From the IMG/VR virus record IMGVR_UViG_3300042397_003130, positions 1 through 58,712 of that record: a stretch of DNA of 58,712 nucleotides, one strand, 5' to 3'. Positions 34,632-42,591 of this stretch are shown in pieces. The translations under genes and the position numbers were made by a program. This DNA comes from a virus. The notes beneath the pieces were generated by a model, which did no database searches, was not told the DNA's origin, and saw only the letters and a list, made by a program, of their open reading frames with translations. The stretch's first letter is position 1; every line of letters begins with the position of its first letter.

Positions 34632-35414
34632 ATGATACAAAAAGGACAAAATGTTCTATCAGAACATGCCAAAAAAAGGTTAGACTTTAAACCTGAATTA
34701 AAGCAGATTAATTTTTTAGATAGAAGGGTTTATCAACGATCGGAAGGAGTCTTTTATCCTTCAGTTACTACAGTACTTCAATACATGCCAAAGAATAAGT
34801 TCTTTGAATCATGGTTAAAAGATGTAGGACATAACTCAGACATTATAATGAGAAGAGCCGGAGATGAAGGTACTCAAACTCACAATGCAATCGAAGAACT
34901 ATTAGAAGGTAAAGAAATCCAGTGGATGGATGATTACGGTAATGCCCGTTATAATGAATTGGTATGGGGAATGATTATGAAATTCAAAGAGTTCTGGGAT
35001 GTAGCAAAACCTGAACTAATCTTTACAGAAGAATTTACTTACTCAGATGAACACAAGTATGCAGGAACAGCCGATATCGTTGTAAAGATGAATGATGAGA
35101 ATTGGTTAATCGACTTTAAGACATCGAACCATTTACATAAATCCTACGACTTACAACTAGCAGCCTATGCTAAATCAATTGAAGAAACAAAAGGAATTAA
35201 GATTGACAGAACAGCTATTCTTTGGTTAAAAGCATCAACTCGAGGAGCTGATAAGAGCGGTAAAAAAATACAAGGTAAAGGATGGGAGTTAAAAGTAGTA
35301 GATGAGATAGAAAAAAACTTTGAATTATTCAAATTAATCTATAAATTATACGAAATAGAGAATCCAACAACAGAGCCTAAATTCTCTTCATACCCGACCA
35401 CTATCAAACTTTAG
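34632..35414 (+). CDS. PD-(D/E)XK (RecB/Cas4-like) nuclease
   Basis: I use the ATG at 34632 (MIQKGQNVLSEH), one base after the primase stop, giving 260 residues; the longer frame starts inside the primase gene. The core shows HNAIEELLEGKE, then D148 in GTADIVVKM, D161-F-K163 in WLIDFKTS and the downstream QLAAYA motif, the order typical of RecB/Cas4-type nucleases. Next to the primase, it may process replication or recombination intermediates, or attack host DNA. An iron-sulphur cysteine cluster is not evident. Confidence 0.82.
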   Translation: MIQKGQNVLSEHAKKRLDFKPELKQINFLDRRVYQRSEGVFYPSVTTVLQYMPKNKFFESWLKDVGHNSDIIMRRAGDEGTQTHNAIEELLEGKEIQWMDDYGNARYNELVWGMIMKFKEFWDVAKPELIFTEEFTYSDEHKYAGTADIVVKMNDENWLIDFKTSNHLHKSYDLQLAAYAKSIEETKGIKIDRTAILWLKASTRGADKSGKKIQGKGWELKVVDEIEKNFELFKLIYKLYEIENPTTEPKFSSYPTTIKL

Positions 35415-35417
35415 TAC

Positions 35418-35424
35418 TATTTAT
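35418..35424 (+). promoter_or_regulatory. Candidate late promoter (TATTTAT)
   Basis: TATTTAT in TACTATTTATTTAATATAATC, about 40 bases upstream of the class 1 TATATTTAGG box at 35460, so the gene at 35483 appears to have both promoter types in tandem. Confidence 0.4.
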
Positions 35425-35435
35425 TTAATATAATC

Positions 35436-35469
35436 GTTGGATATTCAAAAGAATATTCGTATATTTAGG
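35436..35469 (+). promoter_or_regulatory. Class 1 (early-type) promoter, copy 5 (GTTGG variant)
   Basis: GTTGG (35436-35440), 19 bases, TATATTTAGG (35460-35469). The spacer contains an inverted repeat ATATTC-AAAA-GAATAT (35441-35456), a possible operator or hairpin. It is the only class 1 promoter found outside the first 3.1 kb and lies before a leader-bearing gene. Confidence 0.7.
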
Positions 35470-35482
35470 TAAAATAAATAAG

Positions 35483-35977
35483 ATGGAAAACTTTGATTTG
35501 AAAAAGTTCTTAGTAGAGAATAAATTAACTGCTAATTCAAAACTACTAAAAGAGGAATATGAAGGAGAGACAGTAGAACAGGCTTTCAGAAAAGCAGATA
35601 TAGACTTAGCTAAACCAATTACAGCAGTACCTTCTGAAAGAGCAATAATGATCTCAGGACTAACAATACAAGGGGATCACCCTATAATTATGTTAGGTGG
35701 TAAATTTGCAAAGATACTAGAACAAGAAAGATTACAAAGACTAGAAGAAGATCCAGACCAAGATGAGTACGAGGAAGTACTATATAACTTTAGTGACGAT
35801 ATTAATCCAGGAACAGGAGAATTGATGGGAGAGGATGAAGATTTTGAGGAATATACAAAAGGTCTTACTTGTAAATTAGAAGTATATTTTGGTGACTTTA
35901 TGTTCGAAATCTGGCAAAAAGATTCAAACCTAAAAGCAGACCCTAGTTTTTTTTCAGTAAACGAAAGTAAAGCATAA
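35483..35977 (+). CDS. Leader-bearing acidic protein (candidate internal head protein)
   Basis: A 164-residue protein with a class A leader: MENFDLKKFLVENKLTANSK then L22-K-E24|E. The first 20 residues differ by one residue from those of the gene at 53077. The body is acidic with no enzyme motif (EQERLQRLEEDPDQDEYEEV; GELMGEDEDFEEYTKGL). It starts a unit with the two nucleotidyltransferase-like genes that follow, each separated by only 1-4 bases. Confidence 0.65.
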   Translation: MENFDLKKFLVENKLTANSKLLKEEYEGETVEQAFRKADIDLAKPITAVPSERAIMISGLTIQGDHPIIMLGGKFAKILEQERLQRLEEDPDQDEYEEVLYNFSDDINPGTGELMGEDEDFEEYTKGLTCKLEVYFGDFMFEIWQKDSNLKADPSFFSVNESKA

Positions 35978-35981
35978 CAAT

Positions 35982-36890
35982 ATGGGAGGAAACGTATTTA
36001 GTAGTACAGCACCGATAAAAAAAGAACATATTAAACCTACTCTATTAGAGTTCTTTAAGCAGTTCAAAACTATATTTCCAAAAGCAGAACCATTCTTTAG
36101 AGAAATGAAAACTTTAGGATCTGTAGGAAAGAAAGACTATTCAGGGGATATTGACCTAGCACTTGCCGGGTCATCCTTTGATGATATAAACGACTGGGGC
36201 TTAGATGAGAAACATGTTCAAGACCTATTTGTTGGATTTAAAAAGAGAGCTAGAACCTCTACAGATGATCAGTTAACAAAAAGAGCTGTAATTGTAGCAA
36301 TAGCACAAAAAATAGCAGAAGCGGATACAGAAATCATAGCAGATGTAAAAGGATCAGGAGCAGGAGCTCTATTCCTATTATTTCCTCAGTATGATGAAAA
36401 CGTAGAAGTAGTAGGCCAAAACGTTCAAATAGACGTAAATGTAGGAGATGTTGATTGGTTACAGTTTGCATACCATTCAGCTACATATTCAGGGAACGTA
36501 AAAGGATTGCATAGAACACAATTACTTGTATCTTTATTCTCTCAGAAAGGATATACATTCTCTCATAACTATGGGGTAAAAGATAAAGAATCTCAAGAGA
36601 TTGTAGCAAATCAACCGCAACAAGCAATAGACCTTTTGAATAAGGTATATGGTCTGAATCTAGATCGAGATACGATAGGAGACTATTTTAAATTAACAGA
36701 AGCACTGGAAGCGGGGTTATCTCCGGAAGATTTACACGCTGTATATGATACTTATTTAAAAATATTAGATAGTACAAGAGCAGATATACCAGGAGAATTG
36801 CAATCTTATTGGATAGAAAATCAAGAAAGATTAGGATTAAAAGGTAAGTTCTTACCAGATAATTCAAACTTAACACAATATAAAGTATAA
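35982..36890 (+). CDS. Nucleotidyltransferase-like protein
   Basis: A 302-residue protein with the polymerase-beta/NTase pattern: Gly46-Ser47 in KTLGSVGKKD, D56-I-D58 in SGDIDLALAG, and a third acidic residue D151 in NVQIDVNVG. This catalytic triad is shared by enzymes that add nucleotides to RNA, proteins or small molecules (CCA-adding, MNT/Fic-like and antibiotic NTases); the substrate is unknown. It has no leader of the internal-protein type. Its next neighbour begins with a second NTase domain, suggesting a pair working together. Confidence 0.75.
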   Translation: MGGNVFSSTAPIKKEHIKPTLLEFFKQFKTIFPKAEPFFREMKTLGSVGKKDYSGDIDLALAGSSFDDINDWGLDEKHVQDLFVGFKKRARTSTDDQLTKRAVIVAIAQKIAEADTEIIADVKGSGAGALFLLFPQYDENVEVVGQNVQIDVNVGDVDWLQFAYHSATYSGNVKGLHRTQLLVSLFSQKGYTFSHNYGVKDKESQEIVANQPQQAIDLLNKVYGLNLDRDTIGDYFKLTEALEAGLSPEDLHAVYDTYLKILDSTRADIPGELQSYWIENQERLGLKGKFLPDNSNLTQYKV

Positions 36891-36891
36891 T

Positions 36892-39615
36892 ATGTCAGGA
36901 GTAGCAGGAGGAAATAGAATCGAAAGAGGGGATGTACATAATACATTCAACAAATACGTAGAAGAAGTTCTAAGTAAAATACCAGGCTTTAAAAAAGCTT
37001 CTCTATCAGGATCTGTTAAAGCAGGTACAAAAGCTGACTTTGGAGACTTAGACATCATTGTATGGTTTGAAGGAGATGATAAGAGAGAAGTTAAACAAAG
37101 ACTTATCGATGCAGCTCTAGCTCTTCCGCAGAACATAATTGTACCTTTTAAATCAGAAAAATATACAGGAAGAAGGTACTATAACTCAGGTGAACTAATC
37201 TCAGTACTCTATCCAATTGTAGGAAAAGAAGATCAATACATTCAGGTTGATAATATTATATCTCTTACAGAAGAAGAGCATGCATTTAAAGGATCATTCT
37301 TAGACTTACCAGCTGAAAAGCAAGGACTATTAATAGGACTGGCAAAAGTAATCTTACTTGAACAAGACCCACAAGATGTATTTAGAAGAATGGGTATATC
37401 AAATGTACCTAATCTAGAAAAAGGTGAAGAGTTTGAATTTAACTTATCATCGGTAAAACTGTCTTTAAGAAAAGTAAAACTAGAAAACTTTAGAGAAATA
37501 GCAAGAGAAGAGGTATGGTCAACAACAGCTTGGGGTACTATTAAGATATTATTTAAAGGATTTAATATAGATGGTTCTTTCGAAGATCTATTAGATGATG
37601 TTGCTAAAAAACTTACAAATGCTAGATCTAAAAATAGAATAGCAGGTATTTTTAAATCAATGGTATCTGTTAAATCAGGAGAGGTTGGAACAGCCAAAGG
37701 AAAAGGTAAAGAAGATGCATTAGAAAAAGTAGCACAAACACTTGCAGAAGCTTTAGATGATGGATCTGAAGTAGTAGCACTTTATGCTGGAGGATTTAAA
37801 CCACCGCATTTAGCTCACTTTGAAAATGCTAAATTCCTATCTACTAAAGCAGATAAAATTGTAATATTTATCGGACCTAAGATTAGAGAAGGTGTAAAAA
37901 TTACAGCAGAACAATCAAAAGCTATTTGGGAAATCTATGCAAAATACATAAATGTACCAATGGAGATTGTAATCAGTAAAGTAACTCCAATATTAGATAC
38001 ATATGAATGGATTGATGCAAATCAAGACAAAGTAACAAACATTATTACAGGAGCTATGGCTGATGAAATGGGTAAATTCTCTGGAATAGAAAAGAAAAAG
38101 CAGAAAGGTGAATACAGTAACGTAGAAGTAAAAGAATTACCTGTCATCACAAACAAAGAGGACGATAAATTCTCAGCAACTGATATTAGAAAGTCGGAAA
38201 AGTTCTTATTAGAAGGTAAATGGATTCCAAAAGTAGTATCAAAAGAAGATAAGCAAGTAATCATAGATATCATAGCACCACAGCAAGAAGATTCAGTAGA
38301 AGATAAAATGTTAACTGCGGTAGATAATGTATTTGAAAGTTTCTTTCCAAAGAAAGTTAAGAAAGAAGTAATAAAAGAAGGATCAGCAGGAACACCAATA
38401 CAGCCATCAGGAGCTATTCCATCAAAAGATAGAGAAGATTTAATAGAACTTTTCGATCAATTAAGAACAACTATTGATTCAGACAAATATACAGTAGTAT
38501 TTGAGCAAGATAGAATAGGAGTGTACATAAAAACGTATGCAGATGTAAGCTTTGATCAAACACCTCAACAAAAGAGACTACCAGAAGGAGCAGAGCAGGA
38601 AAAATTTAACTATACACCATACATAGCATCTCTTTTAGAGTATATGATAGATCAGAAGATGAATATTACACCATTACCGGAAGTAAAAATAAGGTATGAC
38701 GAAAAACAAGCAAACGACTTCTTTGGTAAAACAGCTTACTATGATCCAACCAAGCAAGAAGTAGTACTCTATGTAATGAATAGACATCCTAAAGATGTTT
38801 GTAGATCATTCTCTCATGAAATGATTCACCATATGCAAAACATGGAAGGAAGACTTGAAGGATTAGCTGGAACTACTAATACAAACGAGGACGATTACTT
38901 ACAAGAGATAGAAAAAGAAGCTTACCTAAAAGGTAATATCACATTCAGAAATTGGGAAGACGGATTAAAAAATAATAATAAAGAGGTTATGGCAGAAGGA
39001 AGGTATGATACAATAACAAACCGAGTTAGTAGTGTTATTTTCAATCACTGGAAAAGAGAAGTAGAAGAAGGTAGTAAACTCACCAGTTTTAGTGAATTTA
39101 TTGAATCAGATGACTTAGCTTTCGATGTACAGGCTACACTAGTACTAAAACCAGGTACTAAGAAACTTAAAGTAGACGGAGGAGCAGACTACTCACCAGA
39201 AGGAGAATATGATGATGCTATTATGGTAACTTTCCAAATTGATCCTGCAATGCTACCTGAATTTTGGGAAGAAATTTCCATGAATCTAAAAGATGTTATT
39301 AGACATGAAATAGAGCATTTAACTCATAGTGATTCTGATAACCTAAAATCAGGTAAGTACATGGAAGATGATCAGTACATACGAGATTTAGTCAAACTAA
39401 AATTGTTAAAAAACAAAGAGTACTTTCTTTTACCAAAAGAAGTAGATGCAAACCTACAAGGAATGTACCTTAGAGCTAAAAAAGAAAAAAGACCATTTGC
39501 AGATGTTGTAAACACATACTTAGATGCTCAAAAAATTACATCTAAGGAAAAAGAAGAGATACTAACATTATGGCGTAAGAGATTACCTGCATTAGGGTTA
39601 AAACAAACATTATAA
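36892..39615 (+). CDS. Fusion: NTase, NadD/cytidylyltransferase-like domain and two HExxH metallopeptidase-like domains
   Basis: A 907-residue protein. (a) Residues 1-130: NTase core with G40-S41, D52-L-D54 and D120 (IQVDNI). (b) About 295-450: NMNAT/cytidylyltransferase-like domain with HxxH at H306-L-A-H309 (GGFKPPHLAHFENAKFL) and S428-A-T-D-I-R433 matching the (S/T)xxxR-type second motif. (c) About 520-690: metallopeptidase-like domain with H642-E-M-I-H646 and a downstream E(x)EA-type ligand. (d) About 710-907: second HExxH, H805-E-I-E-H809, followed by KEVDANL. Gp21-type sites I494-K-E496|G and M700-A-E702|G lie between b/c and c/d. The combination is unusual; a polyprotein cut into separate enzymes is possible. 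Confidence 0.75.
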   Translation: MSGVAGGNRIERGDVHNTFNKYVEEVLSKIPGFKKASLSGSVKAGTKADFGDLDIIVWFEGDDKREVKQRLIDAALALPQNIIVPFKSEKYTGRRYYNSGELISVLYPIVGKEDQYIQVDNIISLTEEEHAFKGSFLDLPAEKQGLLIGLAKVILLEQDPQDVFRRMGISNVPNLEKGEEFEFNLSSVKLSLRKVKLENFREIAREEVWSTTAWGTIKILFKGFNIDGSFEDLLDDVAKKLTNARSKNRIAGIFKSMVSVKSGEVGTAKGKGKEDALEKVAQTLAEALDDGSEVVALYAGGFKPPHLAHFENAKFLSTKADKIVIFIGPKIREGVKITAEQSKAIWEIYAKYINVPMEIVISKVTPILDTYEWIDANQDKVTNIITGAMADEMGKFSGIEKKKQKGEYSNVEVKELPVITNKEDDKFSATDIRKSEKFLLEGKWIPKVVSKEDKQVIIDIIAPQQEDSVEDKMLTAVDNVFESFFPKKVKKEVIKEGSAGTPIQPSGAIPSKDREDLIELFDQLRTTIDSDKYTVVFEQDRIGVYIKTYADVSFDQTPQQKRLPEGAEQEKFNYTPYIASLLEYMIDQKMNITPLPEVKIRYDEKQANDFFGKTAYYDPTKQEVVLYVMNRHPKDVCRSFSHEMIHHMQNMEGRLEGLAGTTNTNEDDYLQEIEKEAYLKGNITFRNWEDGLKNNNKEVMAEGRYDTITNRVSSVIFNHWKREVEEGSKLTSFSEFIESDDLAFDVQATLVLKPGTKKLKVDGGADYSPEGEYDDAIMVTFQIDPAMLPEFWEEISMNLKDVIRHEIEHLTHSDSDNLKSGKYMEDDQYIRDLVKLKLLKNKEYFLLPKEVDANLQGMYLRAKKEKRPFADVVNTYLDAQKITSKEKEEILTLWRKRLPALGLKQTL

Positions 39616-39628
39616 AAATAAAAAGGTT

Positions 39629-40216
39629 ATGGGAAATTTAGTAGACTTATTGCTTACAGAAGAAGATTTTAACCCTCCTTATCAGATATACTGTGATATG
39701 GACGGAGTATTAACAGATTTTGAAAACAGATTTGTTGAGATGTTAAGACAAGAAGGACCAAAGTACTATTCAAAAGAGGTTATAAACCAAGTAACAAGAC
39801 CTAAACACTTTGAGAAACTTGAAGGAGAAACAGAGTTTTGGAACTTCATTGATAACCATATAGGATTAGAATTCTGGTCAGGAATGAATTGGATGCCAAA
39901 TGGAAGAGAAATATGGTCTTTTATACAGCCATACAGTCCAACTATACTTACATCTCCATCTAGACAGAACACTTCAAGACTGGGGAAAAGACTGTGGGTA
40001 AAAGAACATCTAATACCTGCCCCTCCTGTAGAATTCAGGTTCGGAGCAAGTAAGTCGGATTTTGCAAATGAAAAAGCTATATTAATAGATGATAGACCTT
40101 CTAACCTAGCTGCATTTGCTGCAAAAGGAGGGATAGCATTAGAGGTAAAAGACGGAGAAATACAATCGGTTATTAATAAATTAAAAGAACTTGGTTATGG
40201 GCGAGAGCTTACTTAA
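39629..40216 (+). CDS. HAD-superfamily 5'-nucleotidase-like protein with leader-like start
   Basis: A 195-residue protein. D23-M-D25-G-V in YCDMDGVLTDFE is the HAD motif I (catalytic Asp nucleophile and acid), LTSPSRQ serves as motif II, and ILIDDRPSNL (D154, D155) as motif IV. The arrangement fits phage 5'(3')-deoxyribonucleotidase-like phosphatases. It starts MGNLVDLLLTEEDFNPP, with L-T-E|E at 9-11, an extension that resembles the shared leaders and would not be needed for catalysis. If packaged, it would be a second enzyme delivered into the host. It ends just inside the following gene. Confidence 0.78.
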   Translation: MGNLVDLLLTEEDFNPPYQIYCDMDGVLTDFENRFVEMLRQEGPKYYSKEVINQVTRPKHFEKLEGETEFWNFIDNHIGLEFWSGMNWMPNGREIWSFIQPYSPTILTSPSRQNTSRLGKRLWVKEHLIPAPPVEFRFGASKSDFANEKAILIDDRPSNLAAFAAKGGIALEVKDGEIQSVINKLKELGYGRELT

Positions 40217-40775
40217 AAAAGAATTCAAATCAAAAGACGTAAATAGAGCTAGAAATTTAGTTAACAAAGACTTTAGTGCAAAGACTGTAGACGGTATTGG
40301 ATACTCTAAGGCACAGGTTGCCTACAAAGAAGGAGATATATGGGAAGAGAGTGGAAGAACTTGGACTATTAAAAACGGATTAAGACAGAATATTACAAAA
40401 CTAGACTCAGCAAAGAAAGCTCTCCAGATACCGTTAGCATGTCCGAAATGCGGAGGATCTATGAACTACTACCTCAGTCATAAGATGTATAAGATACATA
40501 AAATGTGTTTTGATTGTGTAATTGATTATGAAGCAGAACTAAGAAAAGCAGGTCTATATGAATCATATGAAAAGAATATGATGCAAGGAAGCCTTAAAGC
40601 TTTTGCAAGAGATGTTGAACAATGGGTACTAGCCTCATTAGAAGTAACTAACAGTTTTGTAACAGAGCAAGGAGATATAGAAGATTGGAATAATAATGAT
40701 TCAAAATTCAAAGAACAGTTAAGCAAAAACCTTCAAGAGTACTTAAAACACATAAAGAGCCATATAGAGGAGTAA
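40197..40775 (+). CDS. Zinc-finger-containing conserved phage protein
   Basis: I use the ATG at 40197 (MGESLLKKEF); an in-frame TTG at 40191 would add only two residues. It overlaps the HAD gene by 20 bases. The 192-residue protein contains CPKCGG and, 30 residues later, HKMCFDC, a four-cysteine zinc ribbon. The N-terminal part (KSKDVNRARNLVNKDFSAKT) is basic, so nucleic-acid binding is plausible. I recognise this block from other T4-like phages but know no function. Confidence 0.72.
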   Translation: MGESLLKKEFKSKDVNRARNLVNKDFSAKTVDGIGYSKAQVAYKEGDIWEESGRTWTIKNGLRQNITKLDSAKKALQIPLACPKCGGSMNYYLSHKMYKIHKMCFDCVIDYEAELRKAGLYESYEKNMMQGSLKAFARDVEQWVLASLEVTNSFVTEQGDIEDWNNNDSKFKEQLSKNLQEYLKHIKSHIEE

Positions 40776-40789
40776 TATATACTTTTGTA

Positions 40790-40796
40790 TATTTAT
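40790..40796 (+). promoter_or_regulatory. Candidate late promoter (TATTTAT)
   Basis: TATTTAT in TTTTGTATATTTATTAAAAAC, 25 bases from its first base to the ATG at 40815. Confidence 0.5.
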
Positions 40797-40814
40797 TAAA
40801 AACATTTAATATCT

Positions 40815-40952
40815 ATGGCAAAAGCAGCACAATCTTCCGTTAAAGTAGAAACTACTAAAGTATCTAGACCTGGAGTTCACGCTAAATCTAAAACTTCAAA
40901 ATTGAAGAGTTCTAAGAACTATAAAAAGCTTTATAGAGGGCAAGGAAAATAA
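40815..40952 (+). CDS. 45-residue basic conserved microprotein
   Basis: ATG at 40815, TAA at 40950-40952. The product is lysine- and serine-rich; its middle reads SRPGVHAKSKTSKLKSSKNY and its end KKLYRGQGK. This SRPGVHAK..SKNYKK..RGQG pattern is one I recognise from small conserved proteins of marine T4-like phages. Strong positive charge suggests DNA or RNA binding, perhaps condensing DNA in the head. It heads a run of leader-bearing genes and is followed one base later by the next ATG. Confidence 0.7.
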   Translation: MAKAAQSSVKVETTKVSRPGVHAKSKTSKLKSSKNYKKLYRGQGK

Positions 40953-40953
40953 T

Positions 40954-41175
40954 ATGAAGCTACTACAACTGTTAAAAGAAGCAGATAACCCTCAAGCAGG
41001 TAAAGCAGCACCTTATGGTTCAGGATATGCTAAAGTAAAACAAGCAATCCAAGAACTTGTAAAAGAGGTTCTTGCAGAAAAAGTAAAAGGTGTTGACGGT
41101 AAAGCTTGTTGGAAAGGGTACAGATATGCAGGCACTAAAGACGGAAAAGACATCTGTGTAAAAATCACAAAATAA
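40954..41175 (+). CDS. Leader-bearing small protein (candidate internal head protein)
   Basis: A 73-residue protein starting MKLLQLLKEADNPQ: leader with L7-K-E9|A in gp21 style. A second helix (QAIQELVKEVLAEKVKG) repeats the amphipathic pattern of class B leaders. The end (CWKGYRYAGTKDGKDICVKI) is a small Cys-pair beta unit also familiar from T4-like phages. The first 30 bases are almost identical in DNA to the start of the next gene. Probably an internal head protein. Confidence 0.68.
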   Translation: MKLLQLLKEADNPQAGKAAPYGSGYAKVKQAIQELVKEVLAEKVKGVDGKACWKGYRYAGTKDGKDICVKITK

Positions 41176-41176
41176 T

Positions 41177-41491
41177 ATGAAGCTACTACAACTACTAAAA
41201 GAAGCAAAAGAGGTATTAGAAGACTTCGCTAAAACCAGAGGAGAAGGTGCAGCTAAAATAGCATCAAATGCTCAAGAAAAAGGAGGACTTGCTTTACTAA
41301 CCTGGCATCATTTCAAAGTAAAAGCTCCGTATTATAAAAAAGCTTCTGAAGGAAAGCTTGATATGGAACAAGCAAAGAAAGAGTACGAAGAGACTTATAA
41401 AAAGATCTCTCTAGATATGACTCAAATTGAATTTCAAAGAGAGGTAGGAAGACTAGAAGTACTAGGAGAATTGCTAATAAAGAATAAATAA
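41177..41491 (+). CDS. Leader-bearing small protein (candidate internal head protein)
   Basis: A 104-residue protein starting MKLLQLLKEAKEVLED, the same leader as its neighbour and nearly the same DNA. The body (FAKTRGEGAAKIASNAQEKG, then TWHHFKVKAPYYKKASEGKL) is a conserved block known to me from other T4-like phages, without assigned function, mostly helical and basic. It ends with a TAATG overlap to the next gene. Confidence 0.68.
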   Translation: MKLLQLLKEAKEVLEDFAKTRGEGAAKIASNAQEKGGLALLTWHHFKVKAPYYKKASEGKLDMEQAKKEYEETYKKISLDMTQIEFQREVGRLEVLGELLIKNK

Positions 41492-42135
41492 TGTCAACAC
41501 TAAATACATCTATACCTCACTTCTATGCTAAGATGCGAATCGAACATCTCTATCAGCATGACGGAAGAGAAGGTATGCAAGATGTAATTGTATTTGGAGT
41601 ACAATCTGTAGGAGGAAGAGCTCTTACCTTCCATGTAATGACTGATGAAGGAGCTGTTAGATCAAGAGTTCCAATTCACATGCTTGCTTGGAAAGATGAT
41701 GCTCCTAGAATGGCTTTAGACCACTTACAATTATGGGATTGTTTTGGACATGAAGTATCATGTACAGCATACGATTACTTACTTCAATCAAGAGTAAAAG
41801 CAATATTTAAAGACGGAAGTAAAGAGTGGGGTAATTATATCATGACATTTGACTGGTACGATAATCCATATTCTAACGAACCAACACAATATAAAGCAGC
41901 ACATCTAATTAAATTAGATAATGGGAACTTTACTCTCCAGCCAAACAATAGGTTAATGTGGAGAGATATGTCTTTTGTAACTCAACCATTCCCTGATAAA
42001 CCGGATTGGATGATTGATAATAAAGACTGGTTCTGTGAATCGGTTTCCGATAAATGGACAATGGAAAAAGGTAATGAAAATACTTACTACTACACTTTAG
42101 AAAATGAAAAAAAGTCAACTAAAAAAGATAATTAA
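41491..42135 (+). CDS. Conserved phage protein, unknown function
   Basis: A 214-residue alpha/beta protein without leader. Aromatic-rich blocks (HFYAKMRIEHLYQHDGREGM, HVMTDEGAVRSRVPIHMLAW, MTFDWYDNPYSNEPTQYK, DKPDWMIDNKDWFC) look strongly conserved and I recognise them from T4-like marine phages, but no function is known to me. Its start overlaps the preceding stop, and the next gene begins 32 bases before its end in another frame. Confidence 0.68.
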   Translation: MSTLNTSIPHFYAKMRIEHLYQHDGREGMQDVIVFGVQSVGGRALTFHVMTDEGAVRSRVPIHMLAWKDDAPRMALDHLQLWDCFGHEVSCTAYDYLLQSRVKAIFKDGSKEWGNYIMTFDWYDNPYSNEPTQYKAAHLIKLDNGNFTLQPNNRLMWRDMSFVTQPFPDKPDWMIDNKDWFCESVSDKWTMEKGNENTYYYTLENEKKSTKKDN

Positions 42136-42532
42136 AGAGGTATTAGATGCTTCAACACCTGCTCCTAATGAAATACCAGGAGGACTAGCACAGTTTGCTA
42201 CTATTGGAGATTTAGCTACAATGCATAATCTTCCTTTAGATCAAATCATAAAGCAGATAGTAAAAGGAGTAAAGACAGAATCAGAACATACAACAGATTT
42301 AGATATTGCTATGGAAATAGCTTTTGACCATGTATACGAAGATCCTAAATATTACGATAAATTATCCAATATAGAGGAAGGTAAACACGACCCAGTAGAA
42401 CCAGGTATTTTAAAAAAAAGGTTAGGTAAACTTACATGTTCAAAAGTAAGAGCAGAAAGAAGTAAGTTAGAAGATAAAGGTACTCACTATGCAAAAGCAT
42501 TGCAGAGATACTTAAATTACCACTGTCAGTAA
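42104..42532 (+). CDS. Leader-bearing small protein (candidate internal head protein)
   Basis: A 142-residue protein. The leader MKKSQLKKIIKEVLDAS (class B, I10-K-E12) is encoded within the end of the previous gene in a different frame, a 32-base overlap. The body contains IPGGLAQFATIGDLATMHNL, then LDIAMEIAFDHVYEDPKYYD, and a basic C-terminus (KVRAERSKLEDKGTHYAKAL). It looks like a conserved helical phage protein; function unknown. Confidence 0.68.
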   Translation: MKKSQLKKIIKEVLDASTPAPNEIPGGLAQFATIGDLATMHNLPLDQIIKQIVKGVKTESEHTTDLDIAMEIAFDHVYEDPKYYDKLSNIEEGKHDPVEPGILKKRLGKLTCSKVRAERSKLEDKGTHYAKALQRYLNYHCQ

Positions 42533-42542
42533 AAAAATTAAC

Positions 42543-42549
42543 TATTTAT
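42543..42549 (+). promoter_or_regulatory. Candidate late promoter (TATTTAT)
   Basis: TATTTAT in TTAACTATTTATTTGTATA, 49 bases from its first base to the ATG at 42592, a longer distance than at the other sites. Confidence 0.4.
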
Positions 42550-42591
42550 TTGTATATATAGTTCAAAATAACTATCTTTAGATATTATAAT

